From positions 34,557 to 98,556 of the forward strand of contig CAMNRM010000008.1 of assembly GCA_946553025.1 (NCBI GenBank): a DNA stretch of 64,000 bases, given 5' to 3'. The translations under genes were made by a program, and so were the position numbers. Each line of letters begins with the position of its first letter. Position 1 is the stretch's first letter. The DNA comes from an uncultured Clostridium sp. (GTDB lineage Bacteria; Bacillota; Clostridia; Lachnospirales; Lachnospiraceae). This document shows positions 54,939 through 63,526 of this stretch, in pieces. A model generated the notes under the pieces. The model searched no databases. It saw nothing but the letters and a program-made list of their open reading frames with translations, and had not been told where the DNA came from.

Positions 54939-57439
54939 TGGAAAGAAGAAGGATGAAAAACCGGTTAGGAAAGGGGCTGGCAAGGGCGAGGAGAATCGCT
55001 CTTGCCTTTCTTTGCTTTGCCGGAGTAATCTTTGGAAACGGTCTGCTGGTTTATGCCCAGGATGCCCAGGAGGTGAATGCCGCCTACGGCTATAAAAATG
55101 CCCCGGTCGCCATGGAAGCCAGCTACGGCTATGACAATATGGCAAAAGGCGGGCGCTATCTTCCGGTGTACATTACCCTGACCAATCAGCTGGATGAGGT
55201 GTTTCACGGAACCGTGTCCGTGCGCTCGATGGAAGCCGACGATAACATTTACGAGTATGCCTATCCGGTGTCCTTAGAGGGCAGCCAGACCCGGCAGGTG
55301 AACCTAAATATCCCTCTGGGGCTGCGCTCCGATCAGCTTTATGTCCAGCTTTACGATCAGGAAGAAACATTGATTGTGAAAAAGCGTCTGAAAATCAATA
55401 TTCGCCGGGATACGCCGGAACTGCTGATTGGAACCCTGAGTGATTCCCAGGATAAATTGGAGTATTTAAACGGCGTGGGTATCCACTACAGTACCCTGCT
55501 GACAAGAACCTGTGCCATGGTTGCGGGAAGCATCTCCGAGCAGGCGGCAGGTCTTGATCAGCTGGACGTGCTGTTAATTACCAACTATGATATCCGCCGG
55601 CTTTCCATTTCGCAGATTGAAACCATTAAGGAGTGGGTGAGCCGGGGCGGGATTCTTCTTTTAGGAACCGGAGCCGGAGGACAGGAGGCCATAGAAACCT
55701 TTCTGGAAAATAATATCGAGGGGGAGCTTCCGGACCCGCAGGAGCAAATCGTCGATATGGGGCAGGAATTTGCCATCTACGGGCCGGAGGACGTGCAGCT
55801 TTCCCTGACGACAACCCAGGTAAAGATCAGTGACGGGATGGAGGTTTTAACCAGCCAGGGCCTTCCTGTTCTTACCGCGGTAAACCGGGAAAAGGGCATG
55901 ATTGCCGCCTCGATCTATGATTTTTCGGATATCAGCAGTTTCTGCCAGGAGCATCCCTATGTGGATAAGCTGTTTACCAGCCTTTTGGGAGAAGACCGGA
56001 TTGGAGAACTCGCCGATTACCTCTTTGACAACGGCTACAACACCTACTGGGAGGTTCAGGGGGTTATCAACTCGGGAACGATCGATAAGCTTCCGCAGAT
56101 TTCCCTGTATGCCGTAGCGATTTTCAGCTATATTCTTCTGGCGGGGCCTGGGCTGTACTTTTTCTTAAAGCAAAGGGGCCTGCGCCGCCGTTACCCTCAT
56201 TTTGTCACGGCGCTTTCTCTGTTTGCAAGCAGCCTGATTTATCTGATGAGCAGCAAAACCAGGTTTGAGGACAGCTTTTTCCACTATGCCTCCATCCAGG
56301 ACTATGCCGAAGATACGATTGTAGAGTCCACCTACATCAATATGCAGACGCCCTATAACCGTTCATTTTCCGTCTGGCTTGACCCGTCCTACGATATCCG
56401 CCCCATTACCAGGATGCAGGGGAACAGCGGGGAGCAGTATTCCCGTTTTACCGGGGAGGAAGCGCCGGATATCCGTATCGATTATAAAGAAGAGGGAACC
56501 CGCCTGATGGTCAGGGATGCAGGGGCATTTTCCCCGAACTACTTCCATCTGGAAAAGCGTTCTCAAAATGAAGAAGATCAGGGACTGACCGGCAAGGTTT
56601 ACAGTTTTGACGGCAGGATCTCCGGGGAAGTGACCAATAACCTGGACGTTTCCTTAGAAAAGGCCGCCGTTCTGTGTTCCGGTGCCATGGTGCTTATCGA
56701 TGAGATAAAAGCAGGGGAAACGGTCAGCCTTCAGGATCTGCCGGTGCTGTATTATCCCAAGGCAAGTTCCTTTATTACGGCGGACCGGATAAGCGGAGGC
56801 TATCGTTTTGCCCAGGCGGAGGTAGATTCGCCGGAATATATGACCGCAGTCAACCGTTCCAACAGCTTAAGATTTTATCTGGACAATCTTTTGACCGGTT
56901 ATCAGTACGGCGCGAGGCTGATGGGCTTTGCTTCCCGGGAAGAAAAGGACGGGATTTTTCAGGGACAGGATATCGATGTCCAGGGCTATTCCCTGTACAC
57001 GGCTTCCTTGGAAACCGAGTGCAGAGAGGGGAACAAGGTTTATCATACCTCTTTAGAGCGTCAGCCCAAGGTGGTCAACGGTTCCTACAGTGCAGAAAAA
57101 AATACGATGGACGGGATGTCGCCCCTTACCCTGGAGTATGATTTAGGCAGGGGAATCCGGGTGGAAAAAGTGCGTTTTATCTCCGTGTCCGAAGAATTTC
57201 TGGAAAATCCCAAGTACGGGGTCTTTCCTCTGTTTGACGGAGAACTTTATTTTTACAATTACCATACGGGAAACTATGACCAGATGGAGCAGGGACAGGA
57301 AGAGTTTGCCGACTGGCAGCTTGAGCCTTATCTCTCCGAAGACAATAAGCTGACGGTAAAATACGCTTACGATAAAGAATACCTTCCGGATATCGCGCTT
57401 CCGGTGATTGCGGTTGTGGGTACTGAGGGAAAGAGGTGA
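54938..57439 (+). CDS. Large exported membrane protein of an ABC transporter operon, unrecognised
   Basis: 833 residues, ATG overlapping the kinase stop by one base. A signal-like N-terminus (LAFLCFAGVIFGNGLLVYA) is followed by ~350 extracytoplasmic residues with a beta-rich part and a GATase-like/GldG-like segment (LDVLLITNYDIRRLSISQIE, then WVSRGGILLLGTGAGG). Two membrane helices lie near 385-440 (YAVAIFSYILLAGPGLYFFL and FVTALSLFASSLIYLMS), then another ~390-residue extracytoplasmic region. It is embedded between a two-component pair and an ABC exporter, so it is probably an accessory or sensor subunit. I do not recognise a named family. Confidence 0.85.
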   Translation: MERRRMKNRLGKGLARARRIALAFLCFAGVIFGNGLLVYAQDAQEVNAAYGYKNAPVAMEASYGYDNMAKGGRYLPVYITLTNQLDEVFHGTVSVRSMEADDNIYEYAYPVSLEGSQTRQVNLNIPLGLRSDQLYVQLYDQEETLIVKKRLKINIRRDTPELLIGTLSDSQDKLEYLNGVGIHYSTLLTRTCAMVAGSISEQAAGLDQLDVLLITNYDIRRLSISQIETIKEWVSRGGILLLGTGAGGQEAIETFLENNIEGELPDPQEQIVDMGQEFAIYGPEDVQLSLTTTQVKISDGMEVLTSQGLPVLTAVNREKGMIAASIYDFSDISSFCQEHPYVDKLFTSLLGEDRIGELADYLFDNGYNTYWEVQGVINSGTIDKLPQISLYAVAIFSYILLAGPGLYFFLKQRGLRRRYPHFVTALSLFASSLIYLMSSKTRFEDSFFHYASIQDYAEDTIVESTYINMQTPYNRSFSVWLDPSYDIRPITRMQGNSGEQYSRFTGEEAPDIRIDYKEEGTRLMVRDAGAFSPNYFHLEKRSQNEEDQGLTGKVYSFDGRISGEVTNNLDVSLEKAAVLCSGAMVLIDEIKAGETVSLQDLPVLYYPKASSFITADRISGGYRFAQAEVDSPEYMTAVNRSNSLRFYLDNLLTGYQYGARLMGFASREEKDGIFQGQDIDVQGYSLYTASLETECREGNKVYHTSLERQPKVVNGSYSAEKNTMDGMSPLTLEYDLGRGIRVEKVRFISVSEEFLENPKYGVFPLFDGELYFYNYHTGNYDQMEQGQEEFADWQLEPYLSEDNKLTVKYAYDKEYLPDIALPVIAVVGTEGKR

Positions 57440-57448
57440 TCAGGGGCA

Positions 57449-58408
57449 ATGCTGCGGATAGAAAACGTAAAGAAATCCTATGGAAAATACCGGGCGCTGG
57501 ACGGTTTGAATATGGAAATTAAGGCGGGGGCCCTGTACGGCTTTGTGGGACCCAACGGGGCAGGAAAAACAACGACAATTAAGATTCTGGCAGGGCTTTT
57601 AGCGCCGGATGAGGGAAGGATTATCATTGACGGCATGGATATGTCCACGGCAGGGCAGGACTTTAAAGGAAAGATTGGCTATGTGCCGGATCATTTCGGC
57701 GTGTATGATAATCTGACGGTCTGGGAATATATGGAATTTTTTGCTGCCTGCTACGGGATAGAAGGGCTGACCGGAAGAAAGCGGTGTGAGTTCCTTCTGG
57801 ACCAGGTGGGCCTGGAACGAAGACGGGATTTTTATGTTGACGGCCTCTCCCGCGGAATGAAGCAGCGCCTCTGCCTTGCCCGCGCCCTGGTGCATGAACC
57901 GAAACTGCTGATATTAGACGAACCCTCGTCCGGGCTTGACCCGAAAACCCGAAAGGAATTTATGGAGATGATTATGGAAATCAATGAGCAGGGAACGACG
58001 ATTTTCATCAGTTCCCACGTTCTCTCCGAACTCTCCCAGGTCTGCACGGATATCGGGATTATCGAGCAGGGCCGCATGGTTTTAGGGGGAAGCATGAAGG
58101 AAATCTTAGAGCGGGTGGATCAGTCCAATCCCCTGCTGATAACGGTTTACCGCAACGCCGAGCGGGCCATGGGCATACTGCGCAGTCACAGCTGTGTCCG
58201 GACGATTTCCATAAAAGATAACTGTTTTGCCGTGGGCTTTACCGGAGATGCCCAGGACGAAGCCCTTCTGCTTCAGCAGCTTGTCGATGCGGAAGTCTTA
58301 GTCAACGGGTTTACACGCCAGCAGGGAAACTTAGAATCCCTGTTTATGCAGATTACCGACCACAAGGAGCAGCCCGTGCTGCACTATGAAGGGAGGCCGG
58401 GAACATGA
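57449..58408 (+). CDS. ABC transporter ATP-binding protein
   Basis: 319 residues. Walker A FVGPNGAGKTTT, signature LSRGMKQRLCLARAL, Walker B LLILDEPSSGLDP and H-loop FISSHVLSEL are present. The ~90-residue C-terminal extension is typical of the ABC-2/CcmA group of exporters. The stop overlaps the permease start by 4 bp, so the two form one transporter. Confidence 0.94.
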   Translation: MLRIENVKKSYGKYRALDGLNMEIKAGALYGFVGPNGAGKTTTIKILAGLLAPDEGRIIIDGMDMSTAGQDFKGKIGYVPDHFGVYDNLTVWEYMEFFAACYGIEGLTGRKRCEFLLDQVGLERRRDFYVDGLSRGMKQRLCLARALVHEPKLLILDEPSSGLDPKTRKEFMEMIMEINEQGTTIFISSHVLSELSQVCTDIGIIEQGRMVLGGSMKEILERVDQSNPLLITVYRNAERAMGILRSHSCVRTISIKDNCFAVGFTGDAQDEALLLQQLVDAEVLVNGFTRQQGNLESLFMQITDHKEQPVLHYEGRPGT

Positions 58409-59439
58409 GTAAAATTGCTGAAAAAGCGGAAAGAACCGAAAAGACGGAAAGGAGCGAGAAGACGGAAAGAACCGAAAAGACGGAAAAAAGGAAGCATTTT
58501 ACGGGGATGAAAAAGAACCCCATTTACCGCAGGGAGATGACCGTCAGCAGCAGGAGCGTCCGCTATCCGGTGATGATTATGCTGTTTAACAGTATCCTTG
58601 CCCTGGTTGCTTTTCTGGATATGTATTCTGCGCTTTCTCAGGTTCGGCTGACGGCAGAAATCCAGTATTCCCGCTTTTTGGAACTTTATGTTTTTGTGGC
58701 TTCTATCGAATTCATCCTCCTCCTTGGGCTGATGCCGGCGCTGACGGCAGGGAGCATCAGCGGGGAGAGGGAAAGACAGACCTTAGAGCTGCTTTTATCC
58801 ACCCAGGCAACTCCCCTGCAAATTGTCACGGGAAAGCTGTTTTCCTCCTTAAGCCATGCGGCATTGATGATAGTATCCAGTTTTCCGATTATTGCGCTGG
58901 TGTTCGTCTACGGCGGAATCCGCATGGTTGATCTGGGCGTTTTAATCCTTTTATACATTGCCGTGGCGCTGTTTGCCGCCAGCCTGGGGATTTATTTTTC
59001 GGCGCTGTGTAAAAAGTCAACTATGGCAACCGCCGTTTCCTACGGCGTACTGCTCTTTCTCCTGATTGGAACCTATGTCGTGAACTGGTTCGTGGTATCT
59101 ATGGCGCAGACCAGCGCACAGGGTTATTTTAACCAGGTGGGGGGAAGCCGCACGCAGATGAATTCCGGTGCGTTCTTTTACCTTCTTCTGCTGAACCCGG
59201 CAGTGACCTTTTACCGGATGATCAGCAACCAGGCAGGAAGCGGGAACGCCGGGGAAAACATCCTTCAGTGGTTTGGCACGCGCTCATCGAATTTCATCCT
59301 CGATGCCTGGATTCCGGTAAGCATTGTTCTCTGGGTCTTCCTGGCCGTTTTGCTGCTGATGGGAGCGGTAAAGATGATCGATCCGGTTTCCGGGAAAAGG
59401 AAGAAGAAAAAGAAAAAGAAAAAGAAAAAGGAAAATTAG
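58405..59439 (+). CDS. ABC-2 type transporter permease with charged repeat ends
   Basis: 344 residues overlapping the ATPase gene by 4 bp. The cytoplasmic N-terminus is a low-complexity TEKTERSEKTERTEKTEK run. Six membrane helices follow (VMIMLFNSILALVAFLDMY, FVASIEFILLLGLMPALTAG with the ABC-2 motif GSISGERERQTLELLLST, and others). The C-terminus is a run of lysines. ABC-2 permeases export peptides, drugs or glycans, or act in gliding-type complexes. The Cys-repeat protein gene begins 62 bp after this one. Confidence 0.9.
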   Translation: MSKIAEKAERTEKTERSEKTERTEKTEKRKHFTGMKKNPIYRREMTVSSRSVRYPVMIMLFNSILALVAFLDMYSALSQVRLTAEIQYSRFLELYVFVASIEFILLLGLMPALTAGSISGERERQTLELLLSTQATPLQIVTGKLFSSLSHAALMIVSSFPIIALVFVYGGIRMVDLGVLILLYIAVALFAASLGIYFSALCKKSTMATAVSYGVLLFLLIGTYVVNWFVVSMAQTSAQGYFNQVGGSRTQMNSGAFFYLLLLNPAVTFYRMISNQAGSGNAGENILQWFGTRSSNFILDAWIPVSIVLWVFLAVLLLMGAVKMIDPVSGKRKKKKKKKKKKEN

Positions 59440-59501
59440 GAACCCATCCGCTCTGTCCACATATGATATAGTACAACCATATAAAAAAAGGAGTTAATCA
59501 T

Positions 59502-60098
59502 ATGTGTAATCTTTGTTTTGGATGGAATAATCGTTTTTGCTGCCGCAGGAGATGCTGCAAATGCGGACGCTGGTGCTGCAATGGGAACTGCAGCTGCGGG
59601 AATAATAACGGAAACTGTGGCTGCGGGAATAATAATGGGAACTGTGGCTGCGGGAATAATAACGGGAACTGCGGCTGCGATAATAACTGCGGGAATAATG
59701 CGGGCTGTGACTGCAATTGCAATTGCAACAGCCGTCCTGGTTGTGACTGCGACTGCAACTGCAACAGCCGTCCTGGTTGTGATTGCGACTGCAACTGCAA
59801 CAGCCGTCCTGGTTGTGATTGCGACTGCAACTGCAATAATCGTCCGGGCTGCGATTGCGGAAGCCGTCCGGGCTGCGATTGCGGCAATCGTCCTGGCTGT
59901 GACTGCAACAACCGTCCTGGCTGTGGGTGCGGAAGCCGTCCCGGCTGTGACTGCGGAAATCGTCCGGGCTGCGGGAATAATTCCGGCGTGTGCGGCGGCA
60001 TAATCGGGTGCTGCGTTCCCTGCCGCCCGGTAAATGTATGCGGCTGTGAAGAAAATAATCAGTGCTCCTGCTGCGAAGTAGATTCCTGCTGCGATTAA
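59502..60098 (+). CDS. Cysteine-rich tandem repeat protein (56 Cys in 198 residues)
   Basis: 198 residues; AAAGGAG stands nine bases before ATG 59502. Layout: a Cys/Arg start (MCNLCFGWNNRFCCRRRCCK), GNNNGNCGC octads (three), DCDCNCNSRPGC dodecads (about four), DCGNRPGC octads (about five) and a Cys-rich end with CCEVDSCCD. Cysteines make up 28% of residues, mostly as CxC. There is no signal peptide and no membrane helix. Metal binding like a metallothionein, a spore or surface structural role, or being a substrate of the adjacent ABC exporter are all possible; none is shown. An open frame on the other strand is only a shadow of the repeats. Confidence 0.85.
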   Translation: MCNLCFGWNNRFCCRRRCCKCGRWCCNGNCSCGNNNGNCGCGNNNGNCGCGNNNGNCGCDNNCGNNAGCDCNCNCNSRPGCDCDCNCNSRPGCDCDCNCNSRPGCDCDCNCNNRPGCDCGSRPGCDCGNRPGCDCNNRPGCGCGSRPGCDCGNRPGCGNNSGVCGGIIGCCVPCRPVNVCGCEENNQCSCCEVDSCCD

Positions 60099-60139
60099 GG
60101 GGTAAGGTTATTATTCATTCGGATAAAAATAAATAAGTG

Positions 60140-60192
60140 AAAAAAGGCTGTCATCGGCAGAGGAGGAATTCTCTGGGGTGGCAGCTTTTTTT
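60140..60192. terminator. Bidirectional rho-independent terminator
   Basis: AAAAAGGCTGTCA pairs with TGGCAGCTTTTTT, with an inner AGAG/CTCT stem. A/T runs on both sides let it serve the Cys-repeat gene and the convergent 516-aa gene. Confidence 0.85.
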
Positions 60193-60231
60193 ATATATAA
60201 ACAGAATCAGCTTTTTGGTGGTTTTATTTAG

Positions 60232-61782
60232 CTATGCGAACAAATTCAATTCATAATCTCCTGAACTGCCAAAAAGTAAATGAATTTTTTTATAATTACC
60301 CGATTCCAGGCTTTCAAGAAAACGATTGATGGATTTTTGGTATTTTACATACATACTGTCTTCTTTTGTAAAGCGGGTATAGTCCGACGGAACAAAAAAA
60401 TTATCCCAGTCATGTTTTGCAGAATAATCACGTTTTTCTTCGTTTTCAAAAAATAGTTCTTCAAACTTTGCCCATGACTCCTGGGTAAAAATATCCGGAA
60501 TATTTTCTGGTTGATGATGCTGCATGGTATATCCAAAAAATTTTGCTTCAGCGATTGACCGTGCCTGTTTTGCACCTTGAGTAAAGGCATCCAGAATATT
60601 TCCGGTTTGACGGTATTGCATCATGGTGTAAGAATAAACTTCATTAATTTCTTCTCGGTTGACACTGGTTTTAAATGGGGTAAAAAACTGCTTTGCCTTT
60701 TCCTTAAGCATTTGTTCCAGGGTATTTATATAGTTGTCCTTATAGCTTTGAAATGTGTTTTGTAAAAGATTTTGCATATTATTGCTTAATCCGGCATGTT
60801 TTGCCAGATAATCCGTTTTCATTCCCTGTACGGCCAGATCCAATCCTATGCGCTGTTCATTATCTGACCAAAATGTCCCTCCCTGGTTATCCAACTGCTC
60901 TTGGCATTCCGACGAATATATTCCTGCGATTTCCAGATCCTGAAGCGTATAAGCCATTTCCTCTGTCTTCGTGGAGGACGTCTGTGCGGACACACGGCCA
61001 TAGGCGTTCATATCTTCCCGAAGCCGTGCCGCCATGTAGCCGTCATCCTGCTGCATCCACTTTACGGTTGTATTACGGAGAGCAGCATAGGATTCACTTT
61101 GCTGTAAATGTTCTTCATATTGAGAAATCCGCTGATCAATACCTTTGGATAAACTTTCTGCCATTTCTGCTTTGGCTTCAGAATAACCACATTCTTCATA
61201 AAAATTTCCAACCGATCCGCAATAAGAATCAATCATTGTTTTTTTTGTGTGATTTAAAATTTCATTCAGTTTGGATAATTGCTGTTCCTTTTCCTCACCG
61301 GAATAATTTCTATCAATGCGATCTTTTAAGACCGCACAGCGGGATGCGATATAGTCAATTCTTGTATTTAAGTATCCTGCATTACGGAAGTTTATATCCA
61401 TATCCTGAAAATCATATTTTACTCCCCACCAGTCAATTTCATCCCCAATGCCTTCCTGCTCCAGTTTTCGCTGAAAAGATTCCAATTCTTCTGACGGAAT
61501 TGTTTTCGTAAGAATGTGAGGTGCAAGGTGACGTATATCAGCATTGACCACTAATTGACCATCGACGATTTTCAGGGCATCACGGTACGGCTTCATGTAC
61601 TGATTCCACAATGCTTCATCTTCGGTGTAATGAGATTTTGCCACAATTTTATCGGGATCTTTTCGGATAATGGCTGATGGATTTGCCTCATATACTGTTT
61701 TACATCCTGATGTTTCCAGAGCATTCTTCCATCCCTGGCCAAATGTATAAGGTAAGCTTCCTGAAACTCTTCCAATGTTCAT
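60232..61782 (-). CDS. Hypothetical 516-residue protein, unrecognised
   Basis: 516 residues with GGGGG seven bases before the ATG. It is polar, rich in Glu, Gln, Tyr and Asn, and has no signal peptide or membrane helix. The middle (about 200-350) is predicted helical with coiled-coil character (SKGIDQRISQYEEHLQQSES). Several Trp/Tyr/Asp-rich stretches occur (EIDWWGVKYDFQDMDINF, KHDWDNFFVPSDYTRF). I do not recognise any family. It has its own promoter and codon use and base composition more AT-rich than the genes to its left, suggesting transfer. Confidence 0.8.
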   Translation of the reverse strand: MNIGRVSGSLPYTFGQGWKNALETSGCKTVYEANPSAIIRKDPDKIVAKSHYTEDEALWNQYMKPYRDALKIVDGQLVVNADIRHLAPHILTKTIPSEELESFQRKLEQEGIGDEIDWWGVKYDFQDMDINFRNAGYLNTRIDYIASRCAVLKDRIDRNYSGEEKEQQLSKLNEILNHTKKTMIDSYCGSVGNFYEECGYSEAKAEMAESLSKGIDQRISQYEEHLQQSESYAALRNTTVKWMQQDDGYMAARLREDMNAYGRVSAQTSSTKTEEMAYTLQDLEIAGIYSSECQEQLDNQGGTFWSDNEQRIGLDLAVQGMKTDYLAKHAGLSNNMQNLLQNTFQSYKDNYINTLEQMLKEKAKQFFTPFKTSVNREEINEVYSYTMMQYRQTGNILDAFTQGAKQARSIAEAKFFGYTMQHHQPENIPDIFTQESWAKFEELFFENEEKRDYSAKHDWDNFFVPSDYTRFTKEDSMYVKYQKSINRFLESLESGNYKKIHLLFGSSGDYELNLFA

Positions 61783-61830
61783 TGTAATACCCCCATTCTT
61801 GAAAATATTTATGAAGAAACTTTATTTTTA

Positions 61831-61860
61831 ATTATAGCAATGTGGGTGCCTTTTTGGCAA
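61831..61860 (-). promoter_or_regulatory. Promoter of the 516-residue protein
   Basis: On the minus strand TTGCCA (complement of 61855-61860), an 18-bp spacer and a perfect TATAAT (complement of 61831-61836), about 50 bp before the start codon. Confidence 0.7.
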
Positions 61861-61988
61861 CCTGCATTTTTGAAGGATTATAATAATTTTTCTTATGAAT
61901 AACACTGCAGAAAACTCCAAAGGTTCCATCCAAAAGGGAATCTGCATGATCACCAACGATCGTCATCATGGCGGAAATTATAAGTATC

Positions 61989-62069
61989 TTGTCAAAATTG
62001 TTTGAAATCGTACCAAACTTGTCAAATCAACCTGATTCAATTGACATGATTGACACGATTCGTTATATT
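61989..62069 (+). promoter_or_regulatory. Promoter with clustered TGTCAA/TTGACA sites
   Basis: A consensus TTGACA (62041-62046), a 17-bp spacer and TATATT (62064-62069) stand 32 bp before ATG 62102. TTGTCAAA occurs at 61989 and 62019, 30 bp apart, and inverted TTGACA at 62041 and 62050. The four sites cover the -35 region and suggest operator control. The rest of the 319-bp gap (61861-61988) holds nothing I can support. Confidence 0.6.
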
Positions 62070-62101
62070 TATAGAAGCAGAATCCATTTGGAGGGGTGTG
62101 T

Positions 62102-63064
62102 ATGATTAAAGAAACCGACGGAGATCGTTTTGAGGCTATGCGCTGCCTGAAGCAAGAACTTACTTTTGAGGCTGTAAAGAAGGAGTTTGGGCTTCGGGAA
62201 GTGGATTTTGGATTGCAGCAGATGCGTACACTAAAGCTGATAGATCAGGACGGCCTTTACAGCAATCTTGCGTTACTCTTATCGGATCAATGTGTCCACA
62301 CGGTTAAAATAGCAGTTTTCCAGGGAACGGATCAGATGGTTTTTAAGGATCGCCGGGAATTTACAGGGTCTTTGATGCAGCAGATGAATGAAATCTATGA
62401 TTTTATTGATTTTCGTAATCAGGTTCATGCGACAATAGAAAAACTATACCGCATTGATGTTCGGGATTACCCTGAAATCGCGGTCAGAGAAGCATTATTG
62501 AATTTGTTGGTGCATCGGGATTATTCTTTTAGTGCCAGCGCTCTGATCAGTATTTACGAAGACCGGATAGAGTTTGTTTCTATCGGAGGTCTTATGCCGG
62601 GAATTGAATTGGAGGATGTTATGGCAGGTATTTCCATATGCAGAAATCAGGATCTTGGAAATGTGTTTTATCGCTTACATTTGATTGAGGCTTACGGTAC
62701 AGGAATGGGGAAGATCATGAAGGCATACGAAGATATGGAAGAAAAGCCCATCATTGAAACCACCCGAAATACTTTTAAGATTATACTGCCGAACAGAAAC
62801 GTAAGAAATGACACAACCAATCGTTCTGCTTTCAAGGCGAAATCTGTGGCTGTTTCGGATACCAAAGAAGAAAAAATAGCAGATGGCAGAGAAGAACAAA
62901 TTTTGGAATATGCCAGGGAACATAATTCTTTTACTAAAAACGATATTGTCGATTTGCTTAAAATAAGCCCGTCAACGGCTGCAAGACTGCTCAGAGGACT
63001 TATCGAAAGAGAATTGCTGAAACGAAATGGAAAAGCAAGAAGTAGTTATTATTTCTTAGGATAA
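62102..63064 (+). CDS. HATPase_c_4 / COG2865-type putative transcriptional regulator, probably N-terminally truncated
   Basis: 320 residues from ATG 62102 after TTGGAGGGG. The sequence DGDRFEAMRCLKQELTFEAV, KIAVFQGTDQMVFKDRREFT, then AVREALLNLLVHRDYSFSAS and EAYGTGMGKI matches the GHKL-ATPase part of COG2865 regulators. Those proteins normally begin with an ~140-residue AlbA_2 (DNA-binding) domain, which is missing here. A winged-helix C-terminus (NDIVDLLKISPSTAARLLRG) remains. It has its own promoter and ribosome site, so it may still be expressed. Confidence 0.8.
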   Translation: MIKETDGDRFEAMRCLKQELTFEAVKKEFGLREVDFGLQQMRTLKLIDQDGLYSNLALLLSDQCVHTVKIAVFQGTDQMVFKDRREFTGSLMQQMNEIYDFIDFRNQVHATIEKLYRIDVRDYPEIAVREALLNLLVHRDYSFSASALISIYEDRIEFVSIGGLMPGIELEDVMAGISICRNQDLGNVFYRLHLIEAYGTGMGKIMKAYEDMEEKPIIETTRNTFKIILPNRNVRNDTTNRSAFKAKSVAVSDTKEEKIADGREEQILEYAREHNSFTKNDIVDLLKISPSTAARLLRGLIERELLKRNGKARSSYYFLG

Positions 63065-63095
63065 GAATGAAAAGCTGAAAGGTGGTATGCTTTAT

Positions 63096-63479
63096 ATGAA
63101 GATAGGAAAAGAATGCATTGCGTTTCATTTTGATGATGTAAAAGAAGCAAGAGAACACATGGATTTGGAAATTATTCAGGACTTCGGAAGCTTTGCTTAT
63201 GGTCACGCGCTTTACTGCTGGGATGACGGACACCGCTATTTGGCGAGATGCCGTAGATGCGGAGGATATGTCTTAGTGCAGTCTTCGGAGTTTCACGGGG
63301 CAATAGACGATGATTACTATACAGATTACTTTCCTGTTTGTGGACTCGATGAGGCAGATAAATTGAATCGTTTATACAGCGGTTTTGCTATTGAAGCCTC
63401 ATTTGAGAAAAGGTATCTGATGATGACAAACTTAAGACTTCATTGGTCACAAGAGAAAAATTCGGATGATTTGGGGTAG
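63096..63479 (+). CDS. Small hypothetical protein with a zinc-ribbon-like CxxC pair
   Basis: 127 residues from ATG 63096; AAAGGTGG stands about ten bases upstream, too close for the ATG at 63087. The centre has CWDDGHRYLARCRRCGGYVL, containing CRRC, and acidic stretches around it. A single clear CxxC pair is seen, with a later Cys in DYFPVCGLDE. I do not recognise a family name; similar small proteins are found among accessory genes of gut Clostridia. Confidence 0.65.
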   Translation: MKIGKECIAFHFDDVKEAREHMDLEIIQDFGSFAYGHALYCWDDGHRYLARCRRCGGYVLVQSSEFHGAIDDDYYTDYFPVCGLDEADKLNRLYSGFAIEASFEKRYLMMTNLRLHWSQEKNSDDLG

Positions 63480-63526
63480 ATTTCCAATTGGGGGACTTGA
63501 TACTACAAAGCTATTGGAGGTGCAAT

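Noticed and set aside
59498..60001. A long minus-strand frame of Pro/Gln/Ser/Leu repeats opposite the Cys-repeat protein
   Set aside because: It is the antisense of the repeats, where repeat codons happen to avoid stops; the plus frame has a good ribosome site and patterned CxC.
60753..61511. A 252-residue plus-strand frame opposite the 516-residue orphan
   Set aside because: No ribosome site or promoter; the minus frame is longer, with a consensus promoter and terminator.
61832..61969. A 45-residue minus-strand frame upstream of the 516-residue gene
   Set aside because: It overlaps that gene's promoter, has no clear ribosome site and matches nothing I recognise.
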